Shown: positions 1 to 10,635, counted from the stretch's first letter. The stretch: DNA of 64,000 bases from Argopecten irradians (GCF_041381155.1 NC_091134.1:69172469-69236468); one strand, 5' to 3'. The notes: generated by a model from the sequence alone, not told the origin. A program made the numbers and translations.

Positions 1-1137
1 TTCAAACACCTACAACAATAACATCAGAAAAATATCCAAAATGTCAGCAGTTCAAACATCTACAACAATAACATTAGAAAAATATCCAAAATGTCAGCAG
101 TTCAAACACCTACAACAATAACATCAGAAAAACGTCCAAAATGTCAGCAGTTCAAACATCTACAACAATAATATCAGAAAAACATCCAAAATGTCAGCAG
201 TTCAAACACCTACTACAATAACATCAGAAAAACATCCAAAATGTCAGCAGTTCAGACATCTACAACAATAACATCAGAAAAACATCCAAAATGTCAGCAG
301 TTCAAACACCTACAACAAAAACATCAGAAAAATATCCAAAATGTCAGCAGTTCAAACATCTACGACAATAATATCATAAAAACATCCAAAATGTTAGCAG
401 TTCAAACATCTACAACAATAATATCAGAAAAACATCCAAAATGTCAGCAGTTCAAACATCTACAACAATGACATCAGAAAAATATCCAAAATGTCAGCAG
501 TTCAAACACCTACTACAAAAACATCAGAAAAACATCCAAAATGTCAGCAGTTCAAACATCTACAACAAAAACATCAGAAAAAGATCCAAAATGTCAGCAG
601 TTCAAACACCTACAACAATAACATCAGAAAAATATCCAAAATGTCAGCAGTTCAAACACCTACAACAATAACATCAGAAAAATATCCAAAATGTCAGCAG
701 TTCAAACACCTACAACAATATCATCAGAAAAACATCCAAAATGTCAGCAGTTCAAACATCTACAACAATAACATCAGAAAAACATCCAAAATGTCAGCAG
801 TTCAAACATCTACAACAATAACATCAGAAAAATATCCAAAAATGTCAGCAGTTCAAACACCTACTACAAAAACATCAGAAAAACATCCAAAATGTTAGCA
901 GTTCAAACATCTACAACAATAACATCAGAAAAACATCCAAAATGTCAGCAGTTCAAACATCTACAACAATAACATCAGAAAAACATCCAAAATGTCAGCA
1001 GTTCAAACACCTACAACAATAACATCAGAAAAATATCCAAAATGTCAGCAGTTCAAACACCTACAACAATAACATCAGAAAAACATCCAAAATGTCAGCA
1101 GTTCAAACATCTACAACAATAACATCAGAAAAACATC
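1..1137. repeat. 50-bp minisatellite in the last visible PAAF1 intron
   Basis: About 22 head-to-tail copies of a 50-bp unit containing ATGTCAGCAGTTCAAAC fill the sequence from the window edge to six bases from the exon ending at 1144. Units differ by single bases such as ATC/ACC and CAATAA/CAAAAA. The array lies in the PAAF1 intron after exon 8. On the PAAF1 (minus) strand each unit carries a CTGAC branch-point-like word, then about 34 bases with no AG, then TTGTTGTAG. The short open frames here arise from the repeat (50 is not a multiple of 3) and are not genes. Confidence 0.95.
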
Positions 1138-1143
1138 CCCTAC

Positions 1144-4100
1144 CTTTTTGCGACTGTGTAAACCGTAGCCTTGTAAAGTTTTGTTCTCACAGCCCAGCAG
1201 GAGTAACTTCCCCTCTGTAAGGATTTCTCTGTCACCTGTAATCACACATATCATCTTTTGTAGGTACAATCTGTATCATTTTGATGGTCAAAGTAAATTG
1301 TAAAACGCTTTCTTATGTGGATATGAAGGAAGAAACCTGAAACCTGAAAAGGTGATGTAAAACCTCCGGCTTGTCGAGGGTTTTACAACATTTTGTGATC
1401 TTGAGGGTACTTTATATCCATATATGAAAGAGTATTTTACTTTCTTGCCTAAACGTTTTTTATTTTTAATTTTACAATTATGATATCTAGCCATTTTTAA
1501 ATAAAACTGTGACTGTAAGTCAATTATCCATTTGTGAAAATTGTGCAATTTTTTTAAGACACATCCCATTGTTTGCCTTCTTTATTATAGTTGATTATAG
1601 TAAAACTGACCTAGTTTCTAAAAACATGTTAAAAATGTACCAAGAAAATAGTAATTTGTTTACATATTAATGTCATGAGGTACATGTAATACTGAGATGA
1701 CATGAGTGTTTTGCATGGGATAAGAGAACAATATTAATTTGAACTATTTCATGTGCCCCTCTAGAGCCCCACTGAGACTCTAGAATACTATATTGTTGAT
1801 CATCACTATACAACATTTCAATGTTGGTTTGATCATTTTATTAGTGACGTCACAAATAACCTTTGAACCTGCCCATTTAAGTAAACAAGAGATCCCAGAG
1901 GGATCTTGGCGCCCACCAACAAATGATCTATGTCTGACAACAGAAAGAGGGATTTTTTCTCTGCTTTTCAAACTTTTACTACATACTTTATATGAAATTT
2001 GGTGGTGGGTTAAAAAAATTAAGGTCGGAAATCTAGATTTTAGTATGAACCTTGAAACCTGTCATTTTGAGGTAGACAGATATATGAATGTTCTCAATTG
2101 ATAGAGGATAAATTAGTAAAGGAAGGAAAGAGAGAGAGAAAGGTATTAAAAATAGCAATGATATAAAAACAAAAAACAAGTCCCATATGCAGGTTTTTGT
2201 CTCCAATGACTCTTTCGCAGTGACTACAAGGCAAGAACTTCTGCTTGATTTACATGAGTACTGTTAGTATTCATCATAAAATAGCAACAATTGGAAATCT
2301 AGATACAAACTGTTACAAAAACTTGTATATATTATTACATAGCTATCAAATACTGTCGGCCGTGACATATATGTTCCTAGAATATCTTCATTATTCTGAA
2401 ATCTACTCATCATAATGGCAGGACCAATAATGTTTTATTGAGATTTCATCCATCAACATGATTTCAAAAAATTCCCCTATATTTAATATAAGGACACAGT
2501 TACTGAGAGTGGCACAATTATTAAAGCTTTTACAAAGTGGGATTTTAGAAGTTTGATAGTTTTTTATTTCAGAAATTGTTTCTAATACACCAAAGTTATG
2601 ACAATTTTGTATCCAAGAAAATGTAAATGTTGAAGATTTTGTCCCACGCTGATATGACATGCATAGCCATTAGATAACAACTTTTGGTGAGTAGTAAGAC
2701 ATTATCAGCCATATATCTTAAGAAAAAGAGAATTAAACACATACTTGGTGGAGATTGTGGTTGTCCTAAATCACCACATGATTCAGAAGGAACTCCGATA
2801 CTACAGCAGTTCACCTCCCCACCACAGTCAGAGAATATCTTTAGACAGGTCTGCTGTCCTACGTCCCAGAGTCGCGCCGCACCGTCCCTTCCACAGGACA
2901 CGACATTCCGTCCACGATCAACAATGGCAGTATCTAGGATACCTAACACAGAACAACAGGATTACAGGTAGATATAGTTGATTGGCTAATCTGTTTAATG
3001 AGAAAGATTGTCAACAGTTTTTTTAACATATGACAAAAAGATACTGTAATCAACCCATTAAGTGAGTCGTAAGTCAATTTGCAAAAGAAATCAAATAAAG
3101 AAAACATTGGTTTCTTTATTTCGCGTCTGCATTTATTCAAGGTCAATGAAAATGAGGCATCTAAAACAGGTGCTTACATGGATGATGCCACTTATTTGGT
3201 CGAATATGGTAAGATTTCCAGAGAAATGTTGACTAACCTGCTCTGTGTCCGATGAGTGTGGCTCCACATTTGCCTGTCTCAGCTGACCAGATTTTGAGCT
3301 GCATGTCAGCACCCCCGGACAATACCACCAACCCCGAGGGGAAAAATCGACAGGTATACACATCGCCTAAGTGTCCTTCTAACTCTCTCTGCAATAATAG
3401 GGGAAGTAATACTCTAAGCTCCTGAATAAGGGGAGGTAATTGACACGGTTAAAAATGAAGGAGAGGTAAATGTTATAGATGTAGATTAAGGGGAGATAAT
3501 TGTCACTTCTATAAATTACAGGGAGGTAACTGTCATAGCTGAATAATGAGAGATTTCAGCTGCAGAGGCAATTGTCACAGCTGCAGATTAAGGGGATCAC
3601 AGGGACCTGGCACGAAAATTTTTAACCAATAGTATACATATATATATTATAGTATCAAGGGTATGAACTCGGTGGTCGAAAAAAATGGACCTATTTTTTA
3701 AAACCGTGATTATTTTAATAAATTGGTTCTATACAACATTGACGGATATGGTGGTGATGGTTAAAGCAAGTGAGCTACATGATGTTTAAATGGAGTTTCT
3801 ACAAAGTACGGGTCATGACACCTCCAAAGGAGATTGTGGATGAATACAGTTATGGGTACTGTTTACCACCACAAGCGTAGATTTTGTGATTTTGGCTTGG
3901 TTTTTGAGGTACCCATTAGAGCCAAGACAACATTTCGACCGGACAGGGAAATGTCTACCTAGCATATTTGACGTAAATTTCCCGATTCATCAAGCCATAA
4001 CTTCGTCAATACTTGGCCAATTTTGTTCATCAAGCACTCAATGGAAATATAAATTATTTCTCTTTAAGGTAAGATATCCGTCAATGTTGTATAGAACCCA

Positions 4101-6594
4101 TTTATTAAAATAATCACGGTTTTAAAAAAATAGGTCAGTTTTTCTAGACCGCCGAGTTCATACTCTTGATACTATAATATATATATGTATACTGTTAGTT
4201 TAAAAAAAATTGTGCCAGGTCCCTGTGAAGGGGATATAATCATTAAAGCTGAAGATCAAGGGGAGGTAATTGTCAAAGCTGTAGATTAAGGGGAGGTAAT
4301 TGTCAAAGCTAAAGATTAAGGGGAGGTAGTTGTCAAAGCTGAAGATTAAGGGGAGGTAATTGTCAAAGCTGTGGATTAAGGGGAGGTAATTGTCAAAGCT
4401 GTAGATCAAGGGGAGGTAATTGTCAAAGTTGAAGATCAAGGGGAGGTAATTGTCAAAGCTGTAGATCAAGGGGAGGTAATTGTCAAAGTTGTAGATTAAG
4501 GGGAGGTAATTGTCCCAATCTTATTAAAATTAGATTTTCTATGTCAATCTAATTAGATTGTAATTGACATAGCTGTTTATTAAGGGGAGGTATTTGTTAC
4601 CCTGGTATCGCCATTGCTTGTCTGCCAGATCCTCAGTTTGCCCAGACTATCAGCGGACACACCCAGCCCTCCTGGTGTTGTATCTATACAGGATATCTGA
4701 TATCAAAGATTAAACAGTTTTACTTTTCTAATCACACAAAATAAGAGTTCATGTAAGATTCAAGGAATATTGAAGATACATATACAAAGACATTATTTTT
4801 TTCATGATTCACAATGACACCTTGTTATGACTTTAAAATACTAACAATCTTTTATTGTAATTCTTTAAGCATTAAACTGCATTCATTGGAATTCATACCC
4901 CCATAATTACTAACTGAATGCAGTTCAATTCTATGAAGAAATCTTAGAGATTTTGAATTAAAAATTAAGGTATCCAAAAACAAGGAAGAGTAATTAATCG
5001 TTTGAACAGTCGTCTGCTGTGATTGATAGCATGACAATTGTGACGTCATGTTTGGGTTTAGTGTTTATTAGTTTAACATCCTATTAATAGCCACAGTCAT
5101 AAAGGATGTGCCAGGTTTGTTTGTGGAGGAAAGCCAGAGTACCCTGAGAAAAACCAACAACCAGCAGTCATTACCTGGCAACTTCCCCATATGGAATTCA
5201 AACTCATGACCTAGAGGTGGAGGGCTTAGGGTAATGTTGAGACATGTTAACCACTTAGCCCCGCGGCCTTGTGCTGTCACAATGATAATGACGTCATAAT
5301 AAGTGGATGACAGTTCATCGAATGATGAATGCCAACTGCTCTTGGTAGTGTTACATAGTGGGGCTGCACTAGAAATGTAACTATGTAAATCAAAGGTAAT
5401 ACATGCAATAATAACAAATATAAGCACATGTTTATGTCTACATAAAAAGAGTATAGTTGTAATGCAATCATACTCACCGTTTTCCCCAGTGTGTGTATAG
5501 TGGAGAAAGTGACTCGAGGAGCCAGAAATGTCCTGGTAAGATCTATAGAATCTATTCTGTATGTCACTGATATAGACTTCTGTAAGTAAAACATGAATGT
5601 ATGGTAAACTCAGTCAAACCAATGGAGAGAACAAAATTTAAAAGAACAATGAAAAAAATTCAAACATTTAATATGAAAAAACCACATCATTATAGAAATG
5701 TTTAAAATAAAAAATTTCAAAAACTTTGATATACAAAATGTAAATCTACAATTTTACGGTTTTAACAAAACCCATTTTAAACTTTTATTATACAAGTCTT
5801 GCAAGAGCCAAAAAAAGTACTAATTGTCATAAAATATGTAACCTTAGTAACTTCCTGCACAGCAAATCCGTCTGACCCTGTGACATACGGAATGCCTTCG
5901 GTGGAGACTCCTTGTGATGTTAAATTTCCCTGAGTACTCGGTGGTACTGTACAGAAGAAACATTTTATGTTTAATTTTAAAAAGGAAAGAGAGTACCGTA
6001 GATTTTCTAGTCAAGCTCAAAATTTAAACATTGTTAATTTGATCATAGTGAATGAAAATAAAGTAAAACAGTACAAGGTTCTACATGTAAAATACAGATT
6101 AATGTAATATCAAAAGCATATACATACATATAATACATGTTTCTGGAAATACATTGTATGTACATTTTGTAAATTTTACAATGTAGACTTGTTTTCCGAT
6201 ATACGGATAATACAAAATAAAATAAGAATTAGATCTTACAAATTTAGAATTTTGTTCCAGCAGAGTGTCATATAAAATCTAGATGCCCATCAATGAATTT
6301 TAGTATATGATAAAAAGCCAACAAACTACACGATACAATGAAATTATGAATCGTTCCTGTAAACAATATTGTCATAGTTAGTACCCTCACAGACAATATT
6401 TACCACTTACTTTCGGTTTTAAACGTTATCCATGTGGATTCGTTCGCTTTTCTGAAACACAAAAGACATCCCAAGTGATTATATATGAAAATATCACATG
6501 ACAAGTTCTAAATCCATAACTACACTTGTCATACATACCCCAACACTTGGTCCCAATCAGACTGCAAAATTAACCGTCCCATGGAGGCGGCCAT
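1144..6594 (-). CDS. PAAF1: PAAF1-like WD40 protein (proteasomal ATPase-associated factor 1), 3' end missing
   Basis: Eight coding exons are visible on the minus strand: 6594-6539, 6451-6411, 5946-5843, 5579-5478, 4696-4601, 3388-3238, 2942-2745 and 1235-1144. All have GT-AG borders and compatible phases, giving 840 nt or 280 codons. From memory, human PAAF1 is about 390 residues, so roughly 110 C-terminal residues lie beyond the left edge. The start MAASMGRLILQSDW matches the family's N terminus. Later segments are equally recognisable: FFPSGLVVLSGGADMQLKIW, ILDTAIVDRGRNVVS and RDGAARLWD, the last two being WD-repeat blades. In other animals PAAF1 binds proteasomal ATPases and restrains 26S assembly in cytosol and nucleus; that role is inferred here from similarity. 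Two introns and the 5' flank are dominated by minisatellites. No coding defect is visible in the exons seen. Confidence 0.93.
1236..2744. other. PAAF1 intron 7, no gene seen
   Basis: This intron separates the exons at 2942-2745 and 1235-1144. It begins with GTATGTGT and ends with GATTACAG on the minus strand. It is AT-rich. I see no tandem array and no convincing coding region; the small open frames match nothing I recognise. Confidence 0.8.
3389..4600. repeat. 30-bp minisatellite filling PAAF1 intron 5, split by a MITE
   Basis: A 30-bp unit (plus strand AAGGGGAGGTAATTGTC, then AAAGCTGTAGATT) recurs from about 3391 to 3597 in diverged form and from 4228 to 4600 in well-conserved form, with a hAT-like MITE between. 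The array reaches both splice sites. The donor at 4600 (GTAACAAATACCTCCCC on the minus strand) and the acceptor at 3389 both align to repeat units. On the PAAF1 strand each unit reads TTTGAC, then the pyrimidine-rich ACCTCCCCTTAATC, then TACAG. Confidence 0.92.
3598..4227. mobile_element. hAT-like MITE, 630 bp, with 8-bp target-site duplication
   Basis: Ends are inverted repeats beginning CACAGGGACCTGGCAC and stay inverted for about 150 bp with some mismatches. Both flanks carry AAGGGGAT (3590-3597 and 4228-4235). The host 30-bp repeat normally reads AAGGGGAG, so the shared final T supports a true 8-bp duplication. There is no coding capacity. The 8-bp duplication and CA(C)AGGG ends suggest the hAT superfamily; the assignment is an inference. 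Confidence 0.85.
5056..5276 (-). mobile_element. tRNA-derived SINE in PAAF1 intron 4
   Basis: Read on the minus strand, it starts with a tRNA-like head (GGCTAAGTGGTTAACATG, an A-box-like word) followed about 50 bases later by GAGTTTGAATTCC (B-box-like). It ends with a body close to a common bivalve repeat, finishing AATAGGATGTTAAACTAATAA. It lies between the exons at 5579-5478 and 4696-4601 and looks old, with both promoter boxes diverged. Confidence 0.75.
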
Positions 6595-6675
6595 TTTGGT
6601 GATTATAAAGTTAGAGACATTGTGACGGTCCGGAATATAATCCGTACGCATCTGTATCAGGTGTTCAGCTAAACT

Positions 6676-7235
6676 TTATAGACAGGTATTGGTTACATAT
6701 ACAGTTGACCTTTATAGACAGGTATTGATGGTATATACATATGTGGCCTTTACAGACAGGTATTGGTGTTATCTACATGGTGGCCTTTATAGACAGGTAT
6801 TGGTGTTATATATATATGTGGCATTTATAGACAGGTATTGGTGTTATATACAGGTGGCCTTTATAGACAGGTATTGGTGTTATATATAGGTGTCCTTTAT
6901 AGACAGGTATTGGTGGTATATACATATGTGGCCTTTATAGACAGGTATTGATGGTATATACATATGTGGCCTTTATATACAGGTATTGGTGTTATATACA
7001 TATGTGACCTTTATATACAGGTATTGGTGTTATAAACAGGTGACCTTTATAGACAGGTATTTGTGTTATATATATATATATGTGGCCTTTATAGACAGGT
7101 ATTGGTGGTATATACATATGTGGCCTTTATATACGGGTATTGGTGTTATATATAGGTGTCCTTTAAAAACAGGTATTGGTGTTATATACAGGTGGCCTTT
7201 ATAGACAGGTATTGGTAGATATACTAGTTCAGGAT
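6676..7235. repeat. ~37-bp minisatellite upstream of PAAF1
   Basis: About 15 copies of a 27-43-bp unit (core CTTTATAGACAGGTATTGGTG, then a variable ATATACATATG stretch) begin about 80 bp upstream of the PAAF1 ATG. Read in the PAAF1 direction, most units contain TATAAAGG, a TATA-box-like word. The array could sit in the promoter or in a 5'-UTR intron (see 7386-7456). Confidence 0.9.
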
Positions 7236-7385
7236 ATTTACCCCTTGGAGGTGGTAATCAACACATGTAGATTACACCATCTCGGGTTAGATAATATGAA
7301 CTAAAGCACAGTAACCCATGAACTATTTGTGTAATAATTTATGTAGGTGTATAGATCGGGGTAGAGACTCAGAACATTGACTTAC

Positions 7386-7456
7386 CTGCGGTTTCTGTGT
7401 TTGACAGTCCTGACTGATTACATGTGGGAATCCTATGGAAGCGCGTTACTGACAAA
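7386..7456 (-). other. Possible non-coding 5' exon of PAAF1
   Basis: On the minus strand there is a perfect donor, CCGCAG followed by GTAAGTC, with its last exonic base at 7386. A possible acceptor-like CTTTGTCAG lies about 70 bases upstream. An acceptor candidate, CCTGATACAG, sits between the minisatellite and the PAAF1 ATG. Together they suggest an untranslated exon joined across the 6676-7235 array. There is no coding evidence, so this is tentative. Confidence 0.3.
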
Positions 7457-7769
7457 GACTAAATCAAATAGAAACAGAAAATTGCTTTGCTCAAAAGGCA
7501 CGAAATCCTCAAAGTTTTGAAATAATATGCTAAAGAAATTAATATTCGAATTAAGAAAAGGACTTATTTCAGAGTCCAGTCTTACCAACATTCCAAACTT
7601 TAAGGTTCATTCCTTAACCGGAAATTCTCCATAAGAAAGCATTACAGAAGTTAAATGCTTTCCTATGCATGAGTAATTTTATGTAAAGGAAATTCTTTAA
7701 AGTAAGTGATAGAAATTCTTAAAGTTAATAGATGTTCGTGAAATAGGATCCTGATAATTTTTATCTGTC

Positions 7770-7895
7770 TATCCGGATCACAGTGACCCAGTGGGTAAGG
7801 CGCTATTTACCAATATCCCTTTACTTATAGACCAAAGTTCGAGTCTCTTCTATAGCAGTGGCCTGGAACTAACCGTCGGTCGATGGGTTTTCATC
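7770..7895 (+). mobile_element. tRNA-derived SINE fragment
   Basis: GTGACCCAGTGGGTAAGGCG resembles a tRNA A box and AAAGTTCGAGTCTC about 50 bases downstream resembles a B box. The following text, ending in CGATGGGTTTTC, resembles bodies of mollusc tRNA SINEs. It is not a functional tRNA gene: the spacing is irregular and no cloverleaf closes. Confidence 0.5.
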
Positions 7896-8143
7896 GTAAA
7901 ATTTGTAACTTCCGCTATATTGAGGTCAGGGGTTATATTCTCGTTCTGTTCCTCTTCTGTTACATTTATCGCAAAAATAATTATAGACAGTAATACATTT
8001 ATATTAGATTAGAAAAGAAACGTTTAGTGACATTTTCGGTCCGTATTTTAATGATTCTCGATTCCAAATCTGCACTAACTACATAAGAAGTATGCGATCT
8101 TCAATAGTTCAAATCAATCCGTCTTGACTGCCCCTTTGGGCTC

Positions 8144-8160
8144 CCATATATTATATGCAG
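8144..8160 (+). promoter_or_regulatory. TATA-like element upstream of GALNT copy 1
   Basis: CCCATATATTATATGCAG lies about 65-75 bp before the start codon at 8219, a plausible TATA position for a short 5' UTR. The neighbouring GALNT copy has a comparable element at a similar distance. Confidence 0.35.
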
Positions 8161-8218
8161 TCGGACCCGTGTCTGACAGTCATATTATTGTAGGGACGTT
8201 AGTTCAAACATTTTAAAT

Positions 8219-9970
8219 ATGGTCGGGCTCTGGAAGAGATCTGTCCATAAAAAAATTAAGATCATTCTCGCTGTGGCCTTGGTGGTTGGCATGGCGCCGG
8301 TTTTGTTCCGGATTAACAAAGACACCAGTGTATCGGTGATATCCGGAGATATCCCTCCCCGGGACCCCATTGCTGTCACAGGTATTGGAAAATCAGTGGA
8401 AAATCGGAAGCAGCCATCAGACAACAGTTTTGAAATAGATGAACCAACCGAAAGAAAGCTTTACAGTTATTCGGACATTATCAAGGACTTTAACATTTCC
8501 CTATACAAGGACATAGATCCATCTCGCTTCTTTGTTAACGTTACCAAAACTCACGAGACGTCAGTGAACAGGAAAGTATTGGACACACGTCCTGGGGAAT
8601 GTGCCTCGATTGTATACAAGCTGACGTCACTTCCCGCTGCCTCCATAGTAATACCAGTCTATAACGAGCCATGGTCGACGCTGGAGAGGCTCCTTAACAG
8701 TGTAATCAACAATTCCCCTAAACTGCTTCTACACGAAATCATCATCATAGAAGATCAGAGTAACTTAGAACATCTTGGGGCTCCATTTGATAAATATGTG
8801 GAGCAATTCTCTTTCATGCATCTCCATAGAACAAAAGAAAGATTAGGAACAATGAAGACAAGAGTGTTGGGTACTGAGTTGGCTAAAGCGGACGTAGTTG
8901 TTTTCTTGGATTCACATACGGAAGTTAATATCGGCTGGCTTGAACCCTTACTGTTCGAAATAAGTCAAAACAAAACTGCAATCGTGCAACCATCAACTGA
9001 TGTTGTGGACGCACAAACATTCGAATATCGGAAGTACTTTGATAACAATATGAGAGGCCATTTTAAATGGAATATGGCTTATCATTTTGTCCCATTACCC
9101 CCAAAGCAAATGGAAGAGGTTAAAGCACAGCCAACCAAATCTTTCGACTCTCCCGCCATTGTAGGGTGTGCGTTTGCAGTGAACCGGAAGTACTTCCTTG
9201 ATATCGGAGGACTTGATACGGGCATGCGCACTTGGGGCGGAGAGGACGTAGAGCTGTCTATCAGAGTTTGGCTTTGTGGCGGAAGTATGAAAATCTCACC
9301 GTGTTCTCGTGTTGGTCATATTTTCAAAATAGACCATCCTTTTAAATGGGATTATAGCGAGCTTGTGTCCAACAACAGACGCACAGCTGAGATGTGGCTC
9401 GGTGACTACAGGAAATATTTCTACTATTTCAATGCTGGATTTGCAAAACCTCCGAATGATTCAGATAAATTTGATATCATGGATCCAATCAAAAAGAGAT
9501 TTAAATGTAAAGACTTCAGTTGGCTCATTCGGAACGTTTTCCCCGAGCTTGAAGTCCCACCGGAAGGTGCTATATATTTTGGAACGCTGCGTAAGGAGAA
9601 TTCCGGATGTTTCAGTCCATCTGATACAGAGAAACTACAATCATATCCTTTACTAGCTCCTGCCGATTGTTTTTTGTACTACAAGGCAAGGAACTTTGCT
9701 CTGCTTGAAAACGGCCGTTTAATGATCGACGGCAAATGTGTCAATGTAAAGAAGGACTCGCTGGTAGTGGGCCCCTGTAGATCTGGGGTCGCCAAGTGGA
9801 GTTACAAAGACAAGCTACTAATGTATACCAATGGAAAAGGCTCTAAATGTGCAACACAGGCGTTCAAGGGCGATAACTCCAAGAATGTGCAGATCATAAA
9901 ATTAATAGCATGTGAAAGTTCAAGCCAGGTGTCAAAGTGGGAGTTTGGTAATAAAATATTCAAGGACTAA
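8219..9970 (+). CDS. Polypeptide N-acetylgalactosaminyltransferase-like protein, copy 1 (GT27, intronless)
   Basis: A single open frame of 583 codons encodes a typical GALNT layout. Residues 1-12 are cytosolic and basic, about 13-30 form a signal anchor (IILAVALVVGMAPVLF), and 31-100 are a stem. A GT-A catalytic domain spans roughly 120-410 and a ricin-type lectin region roughly 448-583. Family landmarks present are IVIPVYNEPWSTLERLL (143-159), the metal-binding DSH (231-233), WGGEDVELSIRVW (339-351) and PCSRVGHIF with His367. The family transfers GalNAc from UDP-GalNAc to Ser/Thr, starting mucin-type O-glycans in the Golgi. The sequence is divergent: HTEVNIGW follows DSH where vertebrate enzymes have HCECN, and the UDP-contact segment reads RLGTMKTRVLG. 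It has a diverged tandem partner at 15323-17779. The exact isoform cannot be assigned. Confidence 0.92.
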   Translation: MVGLWKRSVHKKIKIILAVALVVGMAPVLFRINKDTSVSVISGDIPPRDPIAVTGIGKSVENRKQPSDNSFEIDEPTERKLYSYSDIIKDFNISLYKDIDPSRFFVNVTKTHETSVNRKVLDTRPGECASIVYKLTSLPAASIVIPVYNEPWSTLERLLNSVINNSPKLLLHEIIIIEDQSNLEHLGAPFDKYVEQFSFMHLHRTKERLGTMKTRVLGTELAKADVVVFLDSHTEVNIGWLEPLLFEISQNKTAIVQPSTDVVDAQTFEYRKYFDNNMRGHFKWNMAYHFVPLPPKQMEEVKAQPTKSFDSPAIVGCAFAVNRKYFLDIGGLDTGMRTWGGEDVELSIRVWLCGGSMKISPCSRVGHIFKIDHPFKWDYSELVSNNRRTAEMWLGDYRKYFYYFNAGFAKPPNDSDKFDIMDPIKKRFKCKDFSWLIRNVFPELEVPPEGAIYFGTLRKENSGCFSPSDTEKLQSYPLLAPADCFLYYKARNFALLENGRLMIDGKCVNVKKDSLVVGPCRSGVAKWSYKDKLLMYTNGKGSKCATQAFKGDNSKNVQIIKLIACESSSQVSKWEFGNKIFKD

Positions 9971-10211
9971 TGACACAACAAAATATCGAGCGCAAACGAA
10001 TGAATCTGGTCATATCGTACAAATTTTATCCTGAACGAGGTCTTGATGAATTTCTCATATATAAATGCGATCATAAAGTACACCGATGTAATCACCACCT
10101 GTGTGACACCTGTATGCTACAATGTCTAGTTATCTTAGCTTTCGATCACATTAGTCTGTGTGAGAGTATTTTATTCATGCACGTAAAACCCCGGATAGAA
10201 TCATTTCTTTA

Positions 10212-10217
10212 AATAAA
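10212..10217 (+). terminator. Polyadenylation signal for GALNT copy 1
   Basis: AATAAA lies about 240 bp after the stop codon at 9970, with a T/G-containing stretch following. It is the first canonical signal downstream of this gene. Confidence 0.5.
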
Positions 10218-10635
10218 ATCTACCTTTATCAACTAGTAACCAATTTGTGTTTGATTTCCGCAGTCAGTGGTGTTTCTGCCTTTTATCCGATCATCTCAGC
10301 AATTCCCGACAAAAGATTCGATATGAATAAAATCCATGAGTAAAATTACCTCAAGTTTTAATTTGCGTTTGCGTCAACAAAGAAAGTTACCTGGTTACAG
10401 TCATTTGTTGTACGTTCGCATGTGGTAAGATTTAATCCAATCTATTAAAATTATATCTTCTATATGTCGCTTCCCGTACAACCTTAGAAAAATGTGCGGC
10501 AATCTTCGGAAGGCTAAATCAGAAGCAATCCTTTGATAACCTTGGTGTAACTCACTCTGTTTCCACAGAAACAATCTTTGGATATTTCTATTAGTCCGGT
10601 GGCTTATGTAACACGTGATGAAGTTTGACACCTTA
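10218..10635. other. Intergenic, no gene seen
   Basis: Unique AT-rich sequence between the GALNT copy 1 polyadenylation signal and a TIR element. I recognise neither coding potential nor repeat structure here. Confidence 0.7.

Noticed and set aside
241-898. 76-135-codon frames in the 50-bp array
   Set aside because: Products of a 50-bp repeat lying in a PAAF1 intron. Frames shift every unit.
2190-2245. Minus-strand CSHCE..IGDKNLH-like words resembling a C2H2 zinc finger
   Set aside because: Only about 15 residues, no second cysteine/histidine pair and no tandem fingers; probably chance.
3133-3363. 76-codon minus-strand frame MCIPVDFSPRGWWY
   Set aside because: It is the wrong frame of PAAF1 exon 6. 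The correct frame reads GDVYTCRFFPSGLVVLSGG with proper splice borders.
7770-7895. Functional tRNA gene
   Set aside because: A- and B-box-like words exist but no acceptor or anticodon stem closes. It fits a SINE head.
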